From: Rhodocyclales bacterium
GTDB taxonomy: Bacteria > Pseudomonadota > Gammaproteobacteria > Burkholderiales > Rhodocyclaceae
Assembly (NCBI GenBank): GCA_016177805.1
Contig: JACOUN010000014.1
Span: forward strand, 1 to 64,000
Direction of reading: 5' to 3'
DNA: 64,000 nt
Shown here in pieces: positions 9,883 through 18,236 of the stretch. The position numbers and the translations under genes were made by a program. The notes beneath the pieces are model-generated. The model made no database searches and was not told where the DNA came from. It was given only the letters and a program-made list of their open reading frames with translations. Each line of letters begins with the position of its first letter. Positions within the stretch are counted from its first letter, which is position 1.

Positions 9883-10039
9883 CCTCCCCCTTCAAGGGGG
9901 AGGTCGGGAGGGGGATGGGTTTCCGTTGAGAGGTTCACTGACCTCTGTGCGAGCCCGGTGCGAAACCCATCCCCACCCCGGCCCTCCCCTTGAAGGGGAG
10001 GGAGAAGTCAGCGCCATGCCTCCCCCTTGAAGGGGGAGG
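9883..10039. repeat. Nested palindromic (REP-like) element between napA and napG
   Basis: Three copies of a CCTCCCCYTTSAAGGGGRAGG palindrome lie at 9883-9903, 9982-10002 and 10019-10039. An outer inverted repeat (GGGGATGGGTTTC at 9911, GAAACCCATCCCC at 9962) encloses a further hairpin, AGAGGT/ACCTCT. Such CCCCTT palindromes are recurrent intergenic repeats in many betaproteobacteria. Here the element splits the nap operon and could act as a transcript-stabilising or attenuating structure. Confidence 0.8.
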
Positions 10040-10066
10040 GACCTGCTAACAGACGTCATTGCGACC

Positions 10067-10924
10067 ATGAACAACCAACAAACCCAGCGTGCCGGAAAGC
10101 TGCAACCCCTGCCGCGCCGCCGTTTCCTCAAGGAAATGGCGGGCGTGGCGGGTGGCGCCTGCCTGCTCGCCGGGGGTGTCGGTCTGTATTCGAAACAGGC
10201 TTCCGCGCTGCCCGCGACCGCGATACGCCCGCCCGGCGCGCTGGCCGAGGCGGATTTCCTTTCGGCGTGCGTGCGCTGTGGCCTGTGTGTGCGCGATTGC
10301 CCCTATTTCACGTTGAAGCTCGCGGAACTGGGCGATGGCGTGGCGACCGGCACGCCGTACTTCAATGCGCGCGCGATACCGTGCGAAATGTGCGAGGACA
10401 TCCCGTGCGTGGCGGCCTGTCCGAGCGGGGCGCTGGATCGCTCCCTCACCGATATCGGCGAGGCGCGCATGGGTCTGGCGGTACTCATCGATCAGGAGAA
10501 CTGCCTCAACTTCCTCGGTCTGCGTTGCGACGTGTGCTATCGCGTCTGTCCGGTGATCGACAAGGCCATCACGCTGGAACGGGTGCATAACCCGCGCTCG
10601 GACCGGCACGCGATGCTGTTGCCGACCGTGCATTCCGATCATTGCACCGGTTGCGGCAAGTGCGAGCGCGCGTGCGTGCTGCCCGACGCGGCGGCGATCA
10701 AGGTCCTGCCGATCGCGGTCGCGCAGGGTTCGCGCGCCGGGCACTACCGGCGTGGCTGGGAGGAGAAGGACGCGGCCGGGCGCTCATTGATCGGCGAGCA
10801 GATCGAACTGCCGGTGCGCGGCATGGAAGCACAGCCCTACGGTGACACGCGTCTGCGTCCCGACGGGCCGCAGGTTCCGCCGCCCGCACCGCCTGCCGGG
10901 TTGAATTCGGGGTGGAAGCCATGA
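10067..10924 (+). CDS. napG: Ferredoxin-type protein NapG
   Basis: NapG is an exported iron-sulfur protein that, with NapH, forms a quinol dehydrogenase feeding electrons to NapC and NapAB. The 285-residue product has a twin-arginine signal ([15 protein letters not shown]) and four cysteine motifs: [38 protein letters not shown] and [11 protein letters not shown]. The start ATG follows the palindromic element by 27 bases. Its stop overlaps the napH start (ATGA). The proline-rich C-terminal tail is typical of NapG. Confidence 0.95.
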   Translation: MNNQQTQRAGKLQPLPRRRFLKEMAGVAGGACLLAGGVGLYSKQASALPATAIRPPGALAEADFLSACVRCGLCVRDCPYFTLKLAELGDGVATGTPYFNARAIPCEMCEDIPCVAACPSGALDRSLTDIGEARMGLAVLIDQENCLNFLGLRCDVCYRVCPVIDKAITLERVHNPRSDRHAMLLPTVHSDHCTGCGKCERACVLPDAAAIKVLPIAVAQGSRAGHYRRGWEEKDAAGRSLIGEQIELPVRGMEAQPYGDTRLRPDGPQVPPPAPPAGLNSGWKP

Positions 10925-11847
10925 ACCACACGGCTGCTGCCAATCAGAACATGGGTGCGAATGACCCGAAGGGCTTTGCGAGCGCACGGGCCAACGTGTT
11001 GCGCCCCGGCGCGGAAGCCGTCGCCACCAAGGGCTGGCTCGCGGCCAACCGCTGGCTGTTGCTGCGGCGCTTGTCGCAACTGAGCATCCTCGCGCTGTTC
11101 CTGCTCGGCCCCTGGCTGGGCATCTGGATCGTCAAGGGCAACCTGTCATCGAGCCTGACGCTGGGCGTGTTGCCGCTGACCGACCCGTTCGTGCTGGCGC
11201 AATCGCTGGCGGCGGGGCATCTGCCGTACCGCGAAGCCTTGCTGGGCGGCGGCATCGTGCTCGCTTTCTACCTGCTGGTGGGGGGGCGGACCTATTGTTC
11301 GTGGGTATGTCCGGTGAACATCGTCACCGACACCGCGGCGTGGTTGCGCCGGCGCCTGGGCCTGAGGGGCGGCAAGGCGGCCGACACCCGCTTGCGCTAC
11401 TGGTTGCTGTTTTTCGTCCTGGGCCTGTCGGCCCTGACCGGCACGCTGGCGTGGGAGTGGGTGAACCCGGTGTCGATGCTGCACCGTGGCCTGATCTTCG
11501 GTTTCGGCCTCGCTTGGGGCGTGGTCGGCGGCATTTTCTTCTACGACCTGCTGATTGCCGGGCGCGGCTGGTGCGGGCGCATCTGCCCGATGGGCGCCTT
11601 CTACGGATTGCTCGGGCGGACCGCGCTGCTGCGTGTCAGCGCCGGGCAGCGCGCCCGCTGCGATGACTGCATGGACTGCTTTGCCGTTTGCCCCGAGCCG
11701 CAGGTAATACGGCCGGCGCTCAAGGCGATCGGACAGGAGCACCCACTGATTCTCGACCACAACTGCACGACCTGCGGACGCTGTGCCGATGTGTGCAGCA
11801 AGAATGTATTCCGAATCACGACCCGATTTGATAGGAGCGAGTCATGA
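10921..11847 (+). CDS. napH: Membrane quinol dehydrogenase NapH
   Basis: NapH is an inner-membrane protein with about four membrane helices and cytoplasmic 4Fe-4S clusters, partner of NapG. Visible motifs are the NapH/NosR-type CPVN near [28 protein letters not shown], and two C-terminal clusters around [14 protein letters not shown] and [11 protein letters not shown]. The start at 10921 overlaps the napG stop; an in-frame ATG three codons upstream is less likely. The stop overlaps napB (ATGA). Confidence 0.95.
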   Translation: MNHTAAANQNMGANDPKGFASARANVLRPGAEAVATKGWLAANRWLLLRRLSQLSILALFLLGPWLGIWIVKGNLSSSLTLGVLPLTDPFVLAQSLAAGHLPYREALLGGGIVLAFYLLVGGRTYCSWVCPVNIVTDTAAWLRRRLGLRGGKAADTRLRYWLLFFVLGLSALTGTLAWEWVNPVSMLHRGLIFGFGLAWGVVGGIFFYDLLIAGRGWCGRICPMGAFYGLLGRTALLRVSAGQRARCDDCMDCFAVCPEPQVIRPALKAIGQEHPLILDHNCTTCGRCADVCSKNVFRITTRFDRSES

Positions 11848-12296
11848 ACAAAAGAGCCCGAAATCTGGTACTTGGACTGGCGGCTACGTTTGCCCTCGGT
11901 GCCCTGACCCTGCCGTCGGCAATTGCCCAGAGCGTCAAAAGTCCGCGCGGTGCCGATGTGTCCGCGACCGATCTGCCTCCGGGTGAATTCCGCCTGGCGC
12001 CCGATGGTCCGCCGATCCCGCGCGCCTATGTGCAGCAACCGCCTATCGTGCCGCACAAGATCGAAGGCTACGAGGTGTCGCTCAACTTCAACAAGTGCAT
12101 GGACTGTCACTCCTGGAGCCGCTACCGCGAGAGCGGCGCGACCAAGGTCAGCCTGACCCACTTCAAGGACCGCGATGGGGGCGAGCTGTCCAACATCTCG
12201 CCGCGACGCTACTTCTGCATGCAATGTCACATACCGCAAACCGACGCCCGCCCGTTGGTGGAAAACACCTTCAAGCCCGCCACCGGCTTGCGCTAG
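11844..12296 (+). CDS. napB: Diheme cytochrome c subunit NapB
   Basis: NapB is the small periplasmic electron-transfer subunit of NapAB. The 150-residue product has a Sec signal peptide (about residues 1-28, cut near AIAQS) and exactly two heme-binding motifs, CMDCH and CMQCH. The stretch PPIVPHKIEGYEVSLNFNKC is characteristic of the family. It lies between napH (4-base overlap) and napC. Confidence 0.96.
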   Translation: MNKRARNLVLGLAATFALGALTLPSAIAQSVKSPRGADVSATDLPPGEFRLAPDGPPIPRAYVQQPPIVPHKIEGYEVSLNFNKCMDCHSWSRYRESGATKVSLTHFKDRDGGELSNISPRRYFCMQCHIPQTDARPLVENTFKPATGLR

Positions 12297-12319
12297 GACC
12301 GGCCTGAACCAGGGGGATC

Positions 12320-12943
12320 ATGATGACTGAGCAAAAGAAAGGGCTGATCGGCAAGCTGCGCGCCGCTGGTCTGGTTACGGTGGTGCTTGTATTCGGTGCC
12401 GGTATCGTTTTCTGGGGCGGCTTCAACACCGTGCTGGAATGGACCAACACCGAGACGTTCTGCATCTCGTGTCACGAGATGGAGGCCAACGTGTACAAGG
12501 AATACAGGCAAACGGTGCACTACCAGAACCGCACCGGGGTGCGCGCCACCTGCCCGGATTGCCACGTGCCCAAGGAGTGGGGGCCGAAGATGGTGCGCAA
12601 GCTCTATGCGTCCAACGAGCTGTGGCACCATTTTCTCGGCACCGTCAACACGCCGGAGAAGTTCCGGGCCAAGCGCATCAAGCTGGCCGAGAACGAGTGG
12701 AAGCGTATGCGCGCCAACGATTCGCGCGAGTGCCGCAACTGCCACAGTTTCGAGTACTTCGACTACTCGGTGCAGGGGCGGCGCTCCAACCAGGCGCACC
12801 AGAAGGGCCTGACCGAGAACAAGACCTGCATCGATTGCCACAAGGGCATCGCCCACTCGCTGCCGCCCATCGAGCAGCAGATCGGCAGCGAGCGTGAAGC
12901 GGTCGCCCCCGAAGTGTTCCGCCCGCCCGCCAAGGCGGAGTAA
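12320..12943 (+). CDS. napC: Tetraheme membrane-anchored cytochrome NapC
   Basis: NapC/NirT-family cytochrome that oxidises quinol and passes electrons to NapAB. The 207-residue product has one N-terminal membrane anchor (about residues 15-40) and four heme motifs: CISCH, CPDCH, CRNCH and CIDCH. Having both NapC and NapGH suggests two quinol routes into NapAB. It is the last gene of the operon and is followed by a strong hairpin. A second in-frame ATG one codon downstream is an equal start candidate. Confidence 0.95.
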   Translation: MMTEQKKGLIGKLRAAGLVTVVLVFGAGIVFWGGFNTVLEWTNTETFCISCHEMEANVYKEYRQTVHYQNRTGVRATCPDCHVPKEWGPKMVRKLYASNELWHHFLGTVNTPEKFRAKRIKLAENEWKRMRANDSRECRNCHSFEYFDYSVQGRRSNQAHQKGLTENKTCIDCHKGIAHSLPPIEQQIGSEREAVAPEVFRPPAKAE

Positions 12944-12963
12944 CGATCTCCGGCTGGCGGAAA

Positions 12964-12995
12964 GCAAACGGCACACCTACCGGTGTGCCGTTTGC
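12964..12995. terminator. Bidirectional hairpin after napC
   Basis: GCAAACGGCACACC pairs perfectly with GGTGTGCCGTTTGC across a 4-base TACC loop, a 14-base stem. It sits between the convergent napC and CRP/FNR genes, so it probably terminates both. The flanking T runs are short, which makes Rho-independent strength uncertain. Confidence 0.75.
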
Positions 12996-13007
12996 CTGTG
13001 GGCGCGG

Positions 13008-13763
13008 TTACAGCGGCATGGCGGGGGCTCCGTCGCCGTCCATCAGTTGCGCCAGACCCTCGCGATCTCGGATCAGGATGCGCCGTCCCATCACCATCAG
13101 CAGCCCGGCATCCATCATGCGGCGCAGTACCCGCGACAGGCTCTCCTGCGACAGGTTGAGCAGCGATGCGATGGTGCCCTTGGAGGCGGGCAGGGTGAGG
13201 CGGTTGTCGGCAGCGGGGGAGCGGTCCGCGAGTTCCAGCAGGTAGGCGGCCACGCGCACCGCTGCCGTGTTGGTCGAAGCGGAACTGAGACTGTCGATCA
13301 GGCGCTGGGTCCGCGCGCTGACGGCCGCCAGCAGACGCAAAGCCAGCTCATGGTCGCGGTTGACCGCTTCCAGTACCACTTCACGGCGGATGTGTATCAG
13401 CGTGGTCGGGGTGAAGGTTTCGGTCCAGGTGCGATAGATCGCGCCGGTGAACACACCGACCTCACCGAACATCTGCCCCGGCTGGAAAAGCTCGACCACA
13501 CGGGCACGTTGGTCCGGCCCCATCGACAGCAGCTTGATTCCGCCCGACACGACGAAGAACAACCCGGTGGGTTGCGAACCCCGGTCAAATACCCGCGTGC
13601 CCGGTGCAACCGTCACGCGTTCGGCCGCTTCAGCGAGCAGGGCCAGTGTTCTTGCATGCAGCCCGTCCAGTATTGGCATCTCACCCAGCACCGCATGCAA
13701 AGCGGGCACCGGCGAGCGTCGTGGCGGGGGCGCTTCGGCGATAGGATCTCTACGCAGTTTCAA
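13008..13763 (-). CDS. CRP/FNR-family regulator, DNR-like
   Basis: Transcription factor with an N-terminal cyclic-nucleotide-like sensor barrel (GSQPTGLFFVVSGGIKLL, FQPGQMFGEVGVFTG) and a C-terminal winged helix (TIASLLNLSQESLSRVLRRM). The recognition helix keeps the E-x-x-S-R residues used to read TTGAT-type half sites. The N-terminal cysteine cluster of FNR is absent, and the layout resembles DNR, the heme-dependent NO sensor of denitrifiers. It is convergent with nap and is a candidate for acting on the TTGACTGCAGTCAA site at 6479. The TTG start at 13763 has only a weak ribosome binding site; an ATG at 13679 (MPILDGLHART) is an alternative giving about 223 residues. Confidence 0.85.
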   Translation of the reverse strand: MKLRRDPIAEAPPPRRSPVPALHAVLGEMPILDGLHARTLALLAEAAERVTVAPGTRVFDRGSQPTGLFFVVSGGIKLLSMGPDQRARVVELFQPGQMFGEVGVFTGAIYRTWTETFTPTTLIHIRREVVLEAVNRDHELALRLLAAVSARTQRLIDSLSSASTNTAAVRVAAYLLELADRSPAADNRLTLPASKGTIASLLNLSQESLSRVLRRMMDAGLLMVMGRRILIRDREGLAQLMDGDGAPAMPL

Positions 13764-13953
13764 TGTTGCAACCCATGATGAGGTTATCGACTTCGGACCC
13801 CCGATGGCTTCCGGAAAACTGACCGGCTACATGGTAAGCACGCGCGTGGCGACTGACCATAGTCCGAATGGTGGGTAAGAGGTACGCCGGAAGACCTGGA
13901 TGATCGCCCCGAGTTCCATACTGCAGCCAGATCTGGCGCGAATGCGCGGCGTA

Positions 13954-14361
13954 TCAACGATCGGTCCGGCCCGGATGTGCGGCAAAGGTCCACAGCGCAT
14001 TGGCGGCGTAATGCCAGCAGAGGAGCAGACAAGTGGTGATCACCTGGGCGAGCACGTAGTGCACGCCGGTCAGATCGACCAGGGCGTACATCAGCAACGC
14101 GTTTCCACACAGACCGATAGCGGCGATTGCAAGAAAGCGTGGTAGTGCTTCGACATGCTGCCGGTCGGAGCGGAACACGAAATTGCGGTTGAGCAGGTAA
14201 TTCACCAGCGCGCCGAGCAGGAAGCCCGCGACCGAGCCCGCGAGCGGCCTCGCGCCGGCCACTTCCACCAGCACCAGCAGCAGCGCATAGTGCGCACCCG
14301 TACCGATCGCGCCCACGGCGGCAAAGCGCAGAAAACGGCACATGTGAGCGATGGTGGTCAT
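13954..14361 (-). CDS. GtrA-like small membrane protein
   Basis: 135-residue protein with four hydrophobic segments matching the GtrA/DPMS family (FAAVGAIGTGAHYALLLVL, GALVNYLLNRNFVFRS). In phage-derived gtr clusters GtrA is proposed to flip undecaprenyl-phosphate-linked sugar across the inner membrane. Its start overlaps the stop of the upstream GT-C gene by four bases, so it is probably translated with it. About 190 bases separate it from the next gene downstream; nothing recognisable lies there. Confidence 0.85.
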   Translation of the reverse strand: MTTIAHMCRFLRFAAVGAIGTGAHYALLLVLVEVAGARPLAGSVAGFLLGALVNYLLNRNFVFRSDRQHVEALPRFLAIAAIGLCGNALLMYALVDLTGVHYVLAQVITTCLLLCWHYAANALWTFAAHPGRTDR

Positions 14362-15995
14362 TCGGGTGAGCGTGCCTGGCGATCCGTACCGGTCAGATCA
14401 CGACGGTCCCGCACCACGGCCAGGGGTGTGCCATCGCGCGCGATTTCGCCGATGATGCGACCTTGCAGCGCCTTGTGGCAGTTCATCTGGGTCGCGGAGA
14501 GGAAGAAGTCGGCCTTGTTCCAGTTGCGCGTCACTTTCAGGCCCTGGGCGAGCCAGGCCGCGGCCTGTATGGGCTCGGCGCAGACGGCCACGCTGTAGGT
14601 GCGGCGCGCCGTCTTCAGGTTGCTCACGTAGCCGTTGAGCATGGAAACGGCGGCACGCACGCTGTCGCTCCAGTAGTCCTGCTCCCAGCGGCCTTCGGTG
14701 CCCCGCAGCCCGCCGGCGAGGCTGTTGTAGGCAACGTACTCATACGGATGCAGGCGTACCAGCGTGACCGCATGCGCAAGCGCGACGACGAGACATGCGG
14801 CGGCGCCTGCCTGGCGGACCCTCGGCCAGCGCGTCGCGCCTCGCCAGGCGGCATGCAATCCGGCACCGCCGAGTACCGCCAGCGGTGGGAGAAGGAAGGT
14901 GAAGTGGCGGATGCCATTGTAGAGCGGTGGGGCGGCCAGCAAGGAATAGGCGAGTGGGACGCTGACGGCAAGCGTGACCGGCAGCCACGGTAGCGCCGCC
15001 TGGCGTGTGGCGGTCGTCGTGGATGAGTTGCGCAAAACGCGCATCCCGCTCGACAACGCCAGCGCCAGTCCAAGCAGAAACAGCTCCGGCAGGCGGACCA
15101 GCAGATAGGTGACGAGATAATGGCCCGGCAGCGCGCCGATCTTCATGACCGAGCCGTCGAGTATGGTGTCGAGTTCAAAGGTGAACCGCGCGAACGTGGT
15201 CATCGCTTGCACAAGATTGCCGAATGAAAGCACGGCCCACGGCCAGAACAGCCCTGTCAGCGCGAAGGCAAGCAAGGCCGGCGGCACCAGCGCAAGCATT
15301 GCATGGCGCAGCGCGGCCAGGCGCGTGGTGGCGCATCGTCCGTTCAGCCATACGACGGCCAGCACGCTCACGGCCAGGTAGAACACCGCGAAAACCGCTC
15401 CCACGCGCAGGCCGAAGGCGCACCCGAGGGCAAGGCCGAGCCCCGCCTGATCGACCCAGCGCACGGTCGGCAGGCGGACGATGAAGCGGGTGGTGAAGTA
15501 CAACGACCACACCATGGTGGCAGCGAACGGAACATCCTTGGTGTGCGTGAACATCGCGCCCGACCAGGCGCCGGTCAGCGCGAGCAGCACCAGCGCCAGC
15601 AGGCCGGCGGTCTCCCCCATCAGCAACCGGGCAAGCAGCCAGGTTGCGATCAGTCCCAGCAGTCCGAACCCGGCCGCCAGCAGGTGACGCAGATCCCATA
15701 CGTTGAGCGGAATCACGCGTTCAAGCGCGGCGGCGATCATGTCGAACATGCCGCCGTACAGATAGAGGTTCTTGTACTGGAAGGCGCTGTGATCGGTAAA
15801 ACCGGAGGTGTAGAAGTCCAGCAGCAAGCGGCCATAGACGTGCTGCACTTCCTCGTCGTTGCTGATGCCGTGCTGGTCGAAGGAAAAGAAGATGTACGCG
15901 GCGAGGGTGGCGAACACCAGCAGCGCCAGCCGATAGGCGTCGATACCGGGTGCCGGTTGCGCGGAGGGTGTATGTGATGCGGTGCCGGTAGTCAC
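14358..15995 (-). CDS. Multi-spanning GT-C (PMT/ArnT-like) glycosyltransferase
   Basis: 545-residue membrane protein with about ten hydrophobic segments, resembling dolichyl-phosphate-mannose or ArnT-like transferases. NDEEVQHVYG early in the chain is the acidic motif expected in the first periplasmic loop. THTKDVPFAATMVWSLYF and the C-terminal soluble part are compatible with GT39-type enzymes. It probably transfers a sugar from a polyprenyl phosphate donor to a periplasmic acceptor. The GTG start at 15995 overlaps the stop of the preceding glycosyltransferase. The frame is open further upstream, but that would lie inside the neighbouring gene. Sugar and acceptor are unknown. Confidence 0.78.
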   Translation of the reverse strand: MTTGTASHTPSAQPAPGIDAYRLALLVFATLAAYIFFSFDQHGISNDEEVQHVYGRLLLDFYTSGFTDHSAFQYKNLYLYGGMFDMIAAALERVIPLNVWDLRHLLAAGFGLLGLIATWLLARLLMGETAGLLALVLLALTGAWSGAMFTHTKDVPFAATMVWSLYFTTRFIVRLPTVRWVDQAGLGLALGCAFGLRVGAVFAVFYLAVSVLAVVWLNGRCATTRLAALRHAMLALVPPALLAFALTGLFWPWAVLSFGNLVQAMTTFARFTFELDTILDGSVMKIGALPGHYLVTYLLVRLPELFLLGLALALSSGMRVLRNSSTTTATRQAALPWLPVTLAVSVPLAYSLLAAPPLYNGIRHFTFLLPPLAVLGGAGLHAAWRGATRWPRVRQAGAAACLVVALAHAVTLVRLHPYEYVAYNSLAGGLRGTEGRWEQDYWSDSVRAAVSMLNGYVSNLKTARRTYSVAVCAEPIQAAAWLAQGLKVTRNWNKADFFLSATQMNCHKALQGRIIGEIARDGTPLAVVRDRRDLTGTDRQARSPE

Positions 15996-17002
15996 CGATT
16001 TGCCTCGTCGAAACCGATGCGTTCCGCGACCAGATACAGCGGGCGCTGCTTGACCTCGGTAAAGATGCGCCCGATGTACTCGCCGAGCACCCCCAGCCCG
16101 ATGAGCTGTACGCCCGACAGGAACAGCCCCGACACCATCACCGACGCATAGCCCGGCACGTCCGTACCCCAGATTACGGTACGGACGATCAGCCACACCC
16201 CGTACAGCCCGGAACACATCGCCATGAATACGCCGATCATCGACCAGATGCGCAGCGGCAGGGTGCTGAAGGCCGACAGCCCGTCGAGGGCGTAGCGCAG
16301 CAGATGCAGCAAGGACCACGCCGATGTGCCGGCGGCACGTTCGGCAGGCTCGAATTCCAGGGTTTCCTGGCGGAAACCGACCCAACTGGTGATGCCCTTC
16401 ATGAAACGGGTGCGCTCGGGCAGGCTGTTGATCGCATCGACCACGGCACGATCGAACAGCCTGAAGTCGCCACCGCCTTCGGCCAGCGCGACTTCCGATA
16501 CGCGCTTGAACAGGCGATAGAATCCGCGCGACAGCACGCGCCGCAACCACGGATCGGTGTCGCGTGACTTGCGCACCATCGTCACCATCTTCGCGCCCTG
16601 CCGCCAACACCCGAGCATGGCCGGAATCTGTTCCGGGGGGTGTTGCAGATCACCGTCCATCAACACCACGACATCGCCACGCGCAGCCCTCAGACCGGCG
16701 GCCATGGCGGCCTCCTTGCCGAAGTTGCGGGCGAAGCGGATCGCGCGCAGCGCGGGGTCGGTGGCGGCCAGAACTGCAACCTGTCCATAGGTGTCGTCGC
16801 GGCTTCCGTCATCGACGAATATCAGCTCATGCTCGTTTATCGCCAGCGTGTCGACAGTGGCTTTCAGGCGCGCGTGCAGTGCGCCCAGAGAATCGCTTTC
16901 GTTGTACAGCGGAATCACAATCGACAGCCGTGGAGCGGCCTGGTGTGATAATGCACGGGTTGGACCGGGGTCGGAACAGGGTTGGGAGATGGGATCTGAC
17001 AC
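15992..17002 (-). CDS. Polyprenyl-phosphate glycosyltransferase (GtrB/DPM1-like, GT2)
   Basis: Cytoplasmic-face GT2 enzyme that loads a sugar onto undecaprenyl phosphate. The GT-A fold starts LSIVIPLYNESDSL. VFVDD-type residues appear as ELIFVDDGSRDDT, and the metal-binding motif is in VVVLMDGDLQHPPEQIP. Two C-terminal membrane helices end in GLGVLGEYIGRIFTEVKQRP, a signature of GtrB-like proteins. The start is uncertain: the longest frame overlaps the divergent deacetylase gene, and a GTG at 17002 (VSDPISQP) gives 336 residues, close to family length. No strong ribosome binding site is visible. It is first in a three-gene operon with the GT-C enzyme and GtrA. Confidence 0.88.
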   Translation of the reverse strand: MSDPISQPCSDPGPTRALSHQAAPRLSIVIPLYNESDSLGALHARLKATVDTLAINEHELIFVDDGSRDDTYGQVAVLAATDPALRAIRFARNFGKEAAMAAGLRAARGDVVVLMDGDLQHPPEQIPAMLGCWRQGAKMVTMVRKSRDTDPWLRRVLSRGFYRLFKRVSEVALAEGGGDFRLFDRAVVDAINSLPERTRFMKGITSWVGFRQETLEFEPAERAAGTSAWSLLHLLRYALDGLSAFSTLPLRIWSMIGVFMAMCSGLYGVWLIVRTVIWGTDVPGYASVMVSGLFLSGVQLIGLGVLGEYIGRIFTEVKQRPLYLVAERIGFDEANR

Positions 17003-17085
17003 GATAGTCCGCGACAAAGGAAATTGAACCTTGAAACAAGTCTGGTTGACGGTGATGAACGCGCTGCCTGATGGGCCAGTTGACG

Positions 17086-17997
17086 ATGAAATCCGCCACG
17101 GCATGCATGATGCCCGAACATGACCGTATTGGCGTAGTCCCCCGGCCGATCATCGTCTGCGCCGACGATTTCGGCCTCGCGCCGGGCGTCAGCGATGCGA
17201 TCCTGACCCTGATCGCCGCCGGCCGGCTGTCGGCGACGAGTTGCATGACGCCGCTTGCCGACTGGCGCCGCAGCGCATCGATGCTGCGCGAGATCGTGGC
17301 GCGCTTCCCGGCCGATGTCGGGTTGCACCTCACCCTGACCGATCATGCACCGCTGACGCCAGCGCCCAGGGTGGCGAGCAACGGGCGTTTGCCCGCACTG
17401 GGGCGCATGCTTGCGCGCACCCTGGCGCATGCCTTGCCGCGCGACGAAATTCGCGACGAGGTGCGCGCGCAACTCGATGCCTTCGAGGATCACTGGGGCA
17501 GGGCGCCGGATTTCATCGACGGGCACCAGCATGTACACGTGCTGCCGATCATCAGGGATGCCGTGGTCGAGGAGGTCTTGCGCCGCTACCCGGCGGGCCA
17601 GCCATGGATACGCGACTGCGTCGAATCGCCGTGGCGCATCGTGCATCGGCGTTCCGCCATGCCCAAGGCGCTGCTCATCTCGGCCCTGGCGTGGCGCATG
17701 CGGCGCTTGCTGCGTGCGCATGGCATTGCGGCCAACGACGGGTTTTCGGGGGTGTACGATTTCTCCGCGCGCATCCCGTTTGCGAACCGGATGAAGACCT
17801 TTCTCGACGCGACCGGGCCGCGGCCGTTGGTGCATGTGCATCCGGGCCGCGTCGACGCCGAATTGCTCGGGTCGGATCCTCTTACGGTGCAACGTGAAAT
17901 CGAGTTCGCCTATCTGATGTCGGAGCAGTTCCCGGCCGTTCTGGCGGCTGCCGCCCTGCGGCCAGCCCGCTACGCCGACGTGGCACGCGGCTGGTGA
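17086..17997 (+). CDS. YdjC/ChbG/HpnK-family carbohydrate deacetylase
   Basis: Metal-dependent deacetylase of N-acetylated sugars. Family residues are visible: the ADDFG motif (IIVCADDFGLAPGVSDAI), VGLHLTLTDH, and DGHQHVHVLP. The product is about 300 residues. Several ATG codons cluster at 17071, 17086, 17107 and 17110, none with a clear ribosome binding site, so the start is a guess. It is divergent from the gtr-like operon with under 100 bases between, suggesting joint control and a role in deacetylating the sugar that the operon transfers. HpnK of hopanoid clusters belongs to the same family, but no hopanoid genes are seen here. Confidence 0.85.
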   Translation: MKSATACMMPEHDRIGVVPRPIIVCADDFGLAPGVSDAILTLIAAGRLSATSCMTPLADWRRSASMLREIVARFPADVGLHLTLTDHAPLTPAPRVASNGRLPALGRMLARTLAHALPRDEIRDEVRAQLDAFEDHWGRAPDFIDGHQHVHVLPIIRDAVVEEVLRRYPAGQPWIRDCVESPWRIVHRRSAMPKALLISALAWRMRRLLRAHGIAANDGFSGVYDFSARIPFANRMKTFLDATGPRPLVHVHPGRVDAELLGSDPLTVQREIEFAYLMSEQFPAVLAAAALRPARYADVARGW

Positions 17998-18236
17998 TCG
18001 ACAGAACCGCTGGGTCGAAATCTCCAGGTTGATGCCGGCCACGCCCACGCCCACGTCCGTTCCCCGTAGGCAGGCGTTGTGGCGCCGACGGTAAATGGCA
18101 CGGTTAGTCACCGGGATTTTGATCCGGGGACGAAAAACCGCACATTGCCCCGCATGTGAAGACTATTCCTTTGGCCTAGGCGGGGCGTAGAATCCCTCAC
18201 TTCATGCCGCCGAGGCGGCAACGTCAATGGAGAAAC

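Noticed and set aside
9883-10039. CRISPR-like spaced repeats
   Set aside because: The three copies are palindromes with unequal spacing and sit inside an operon; they fit a REP-like element, not a CRISPR array.
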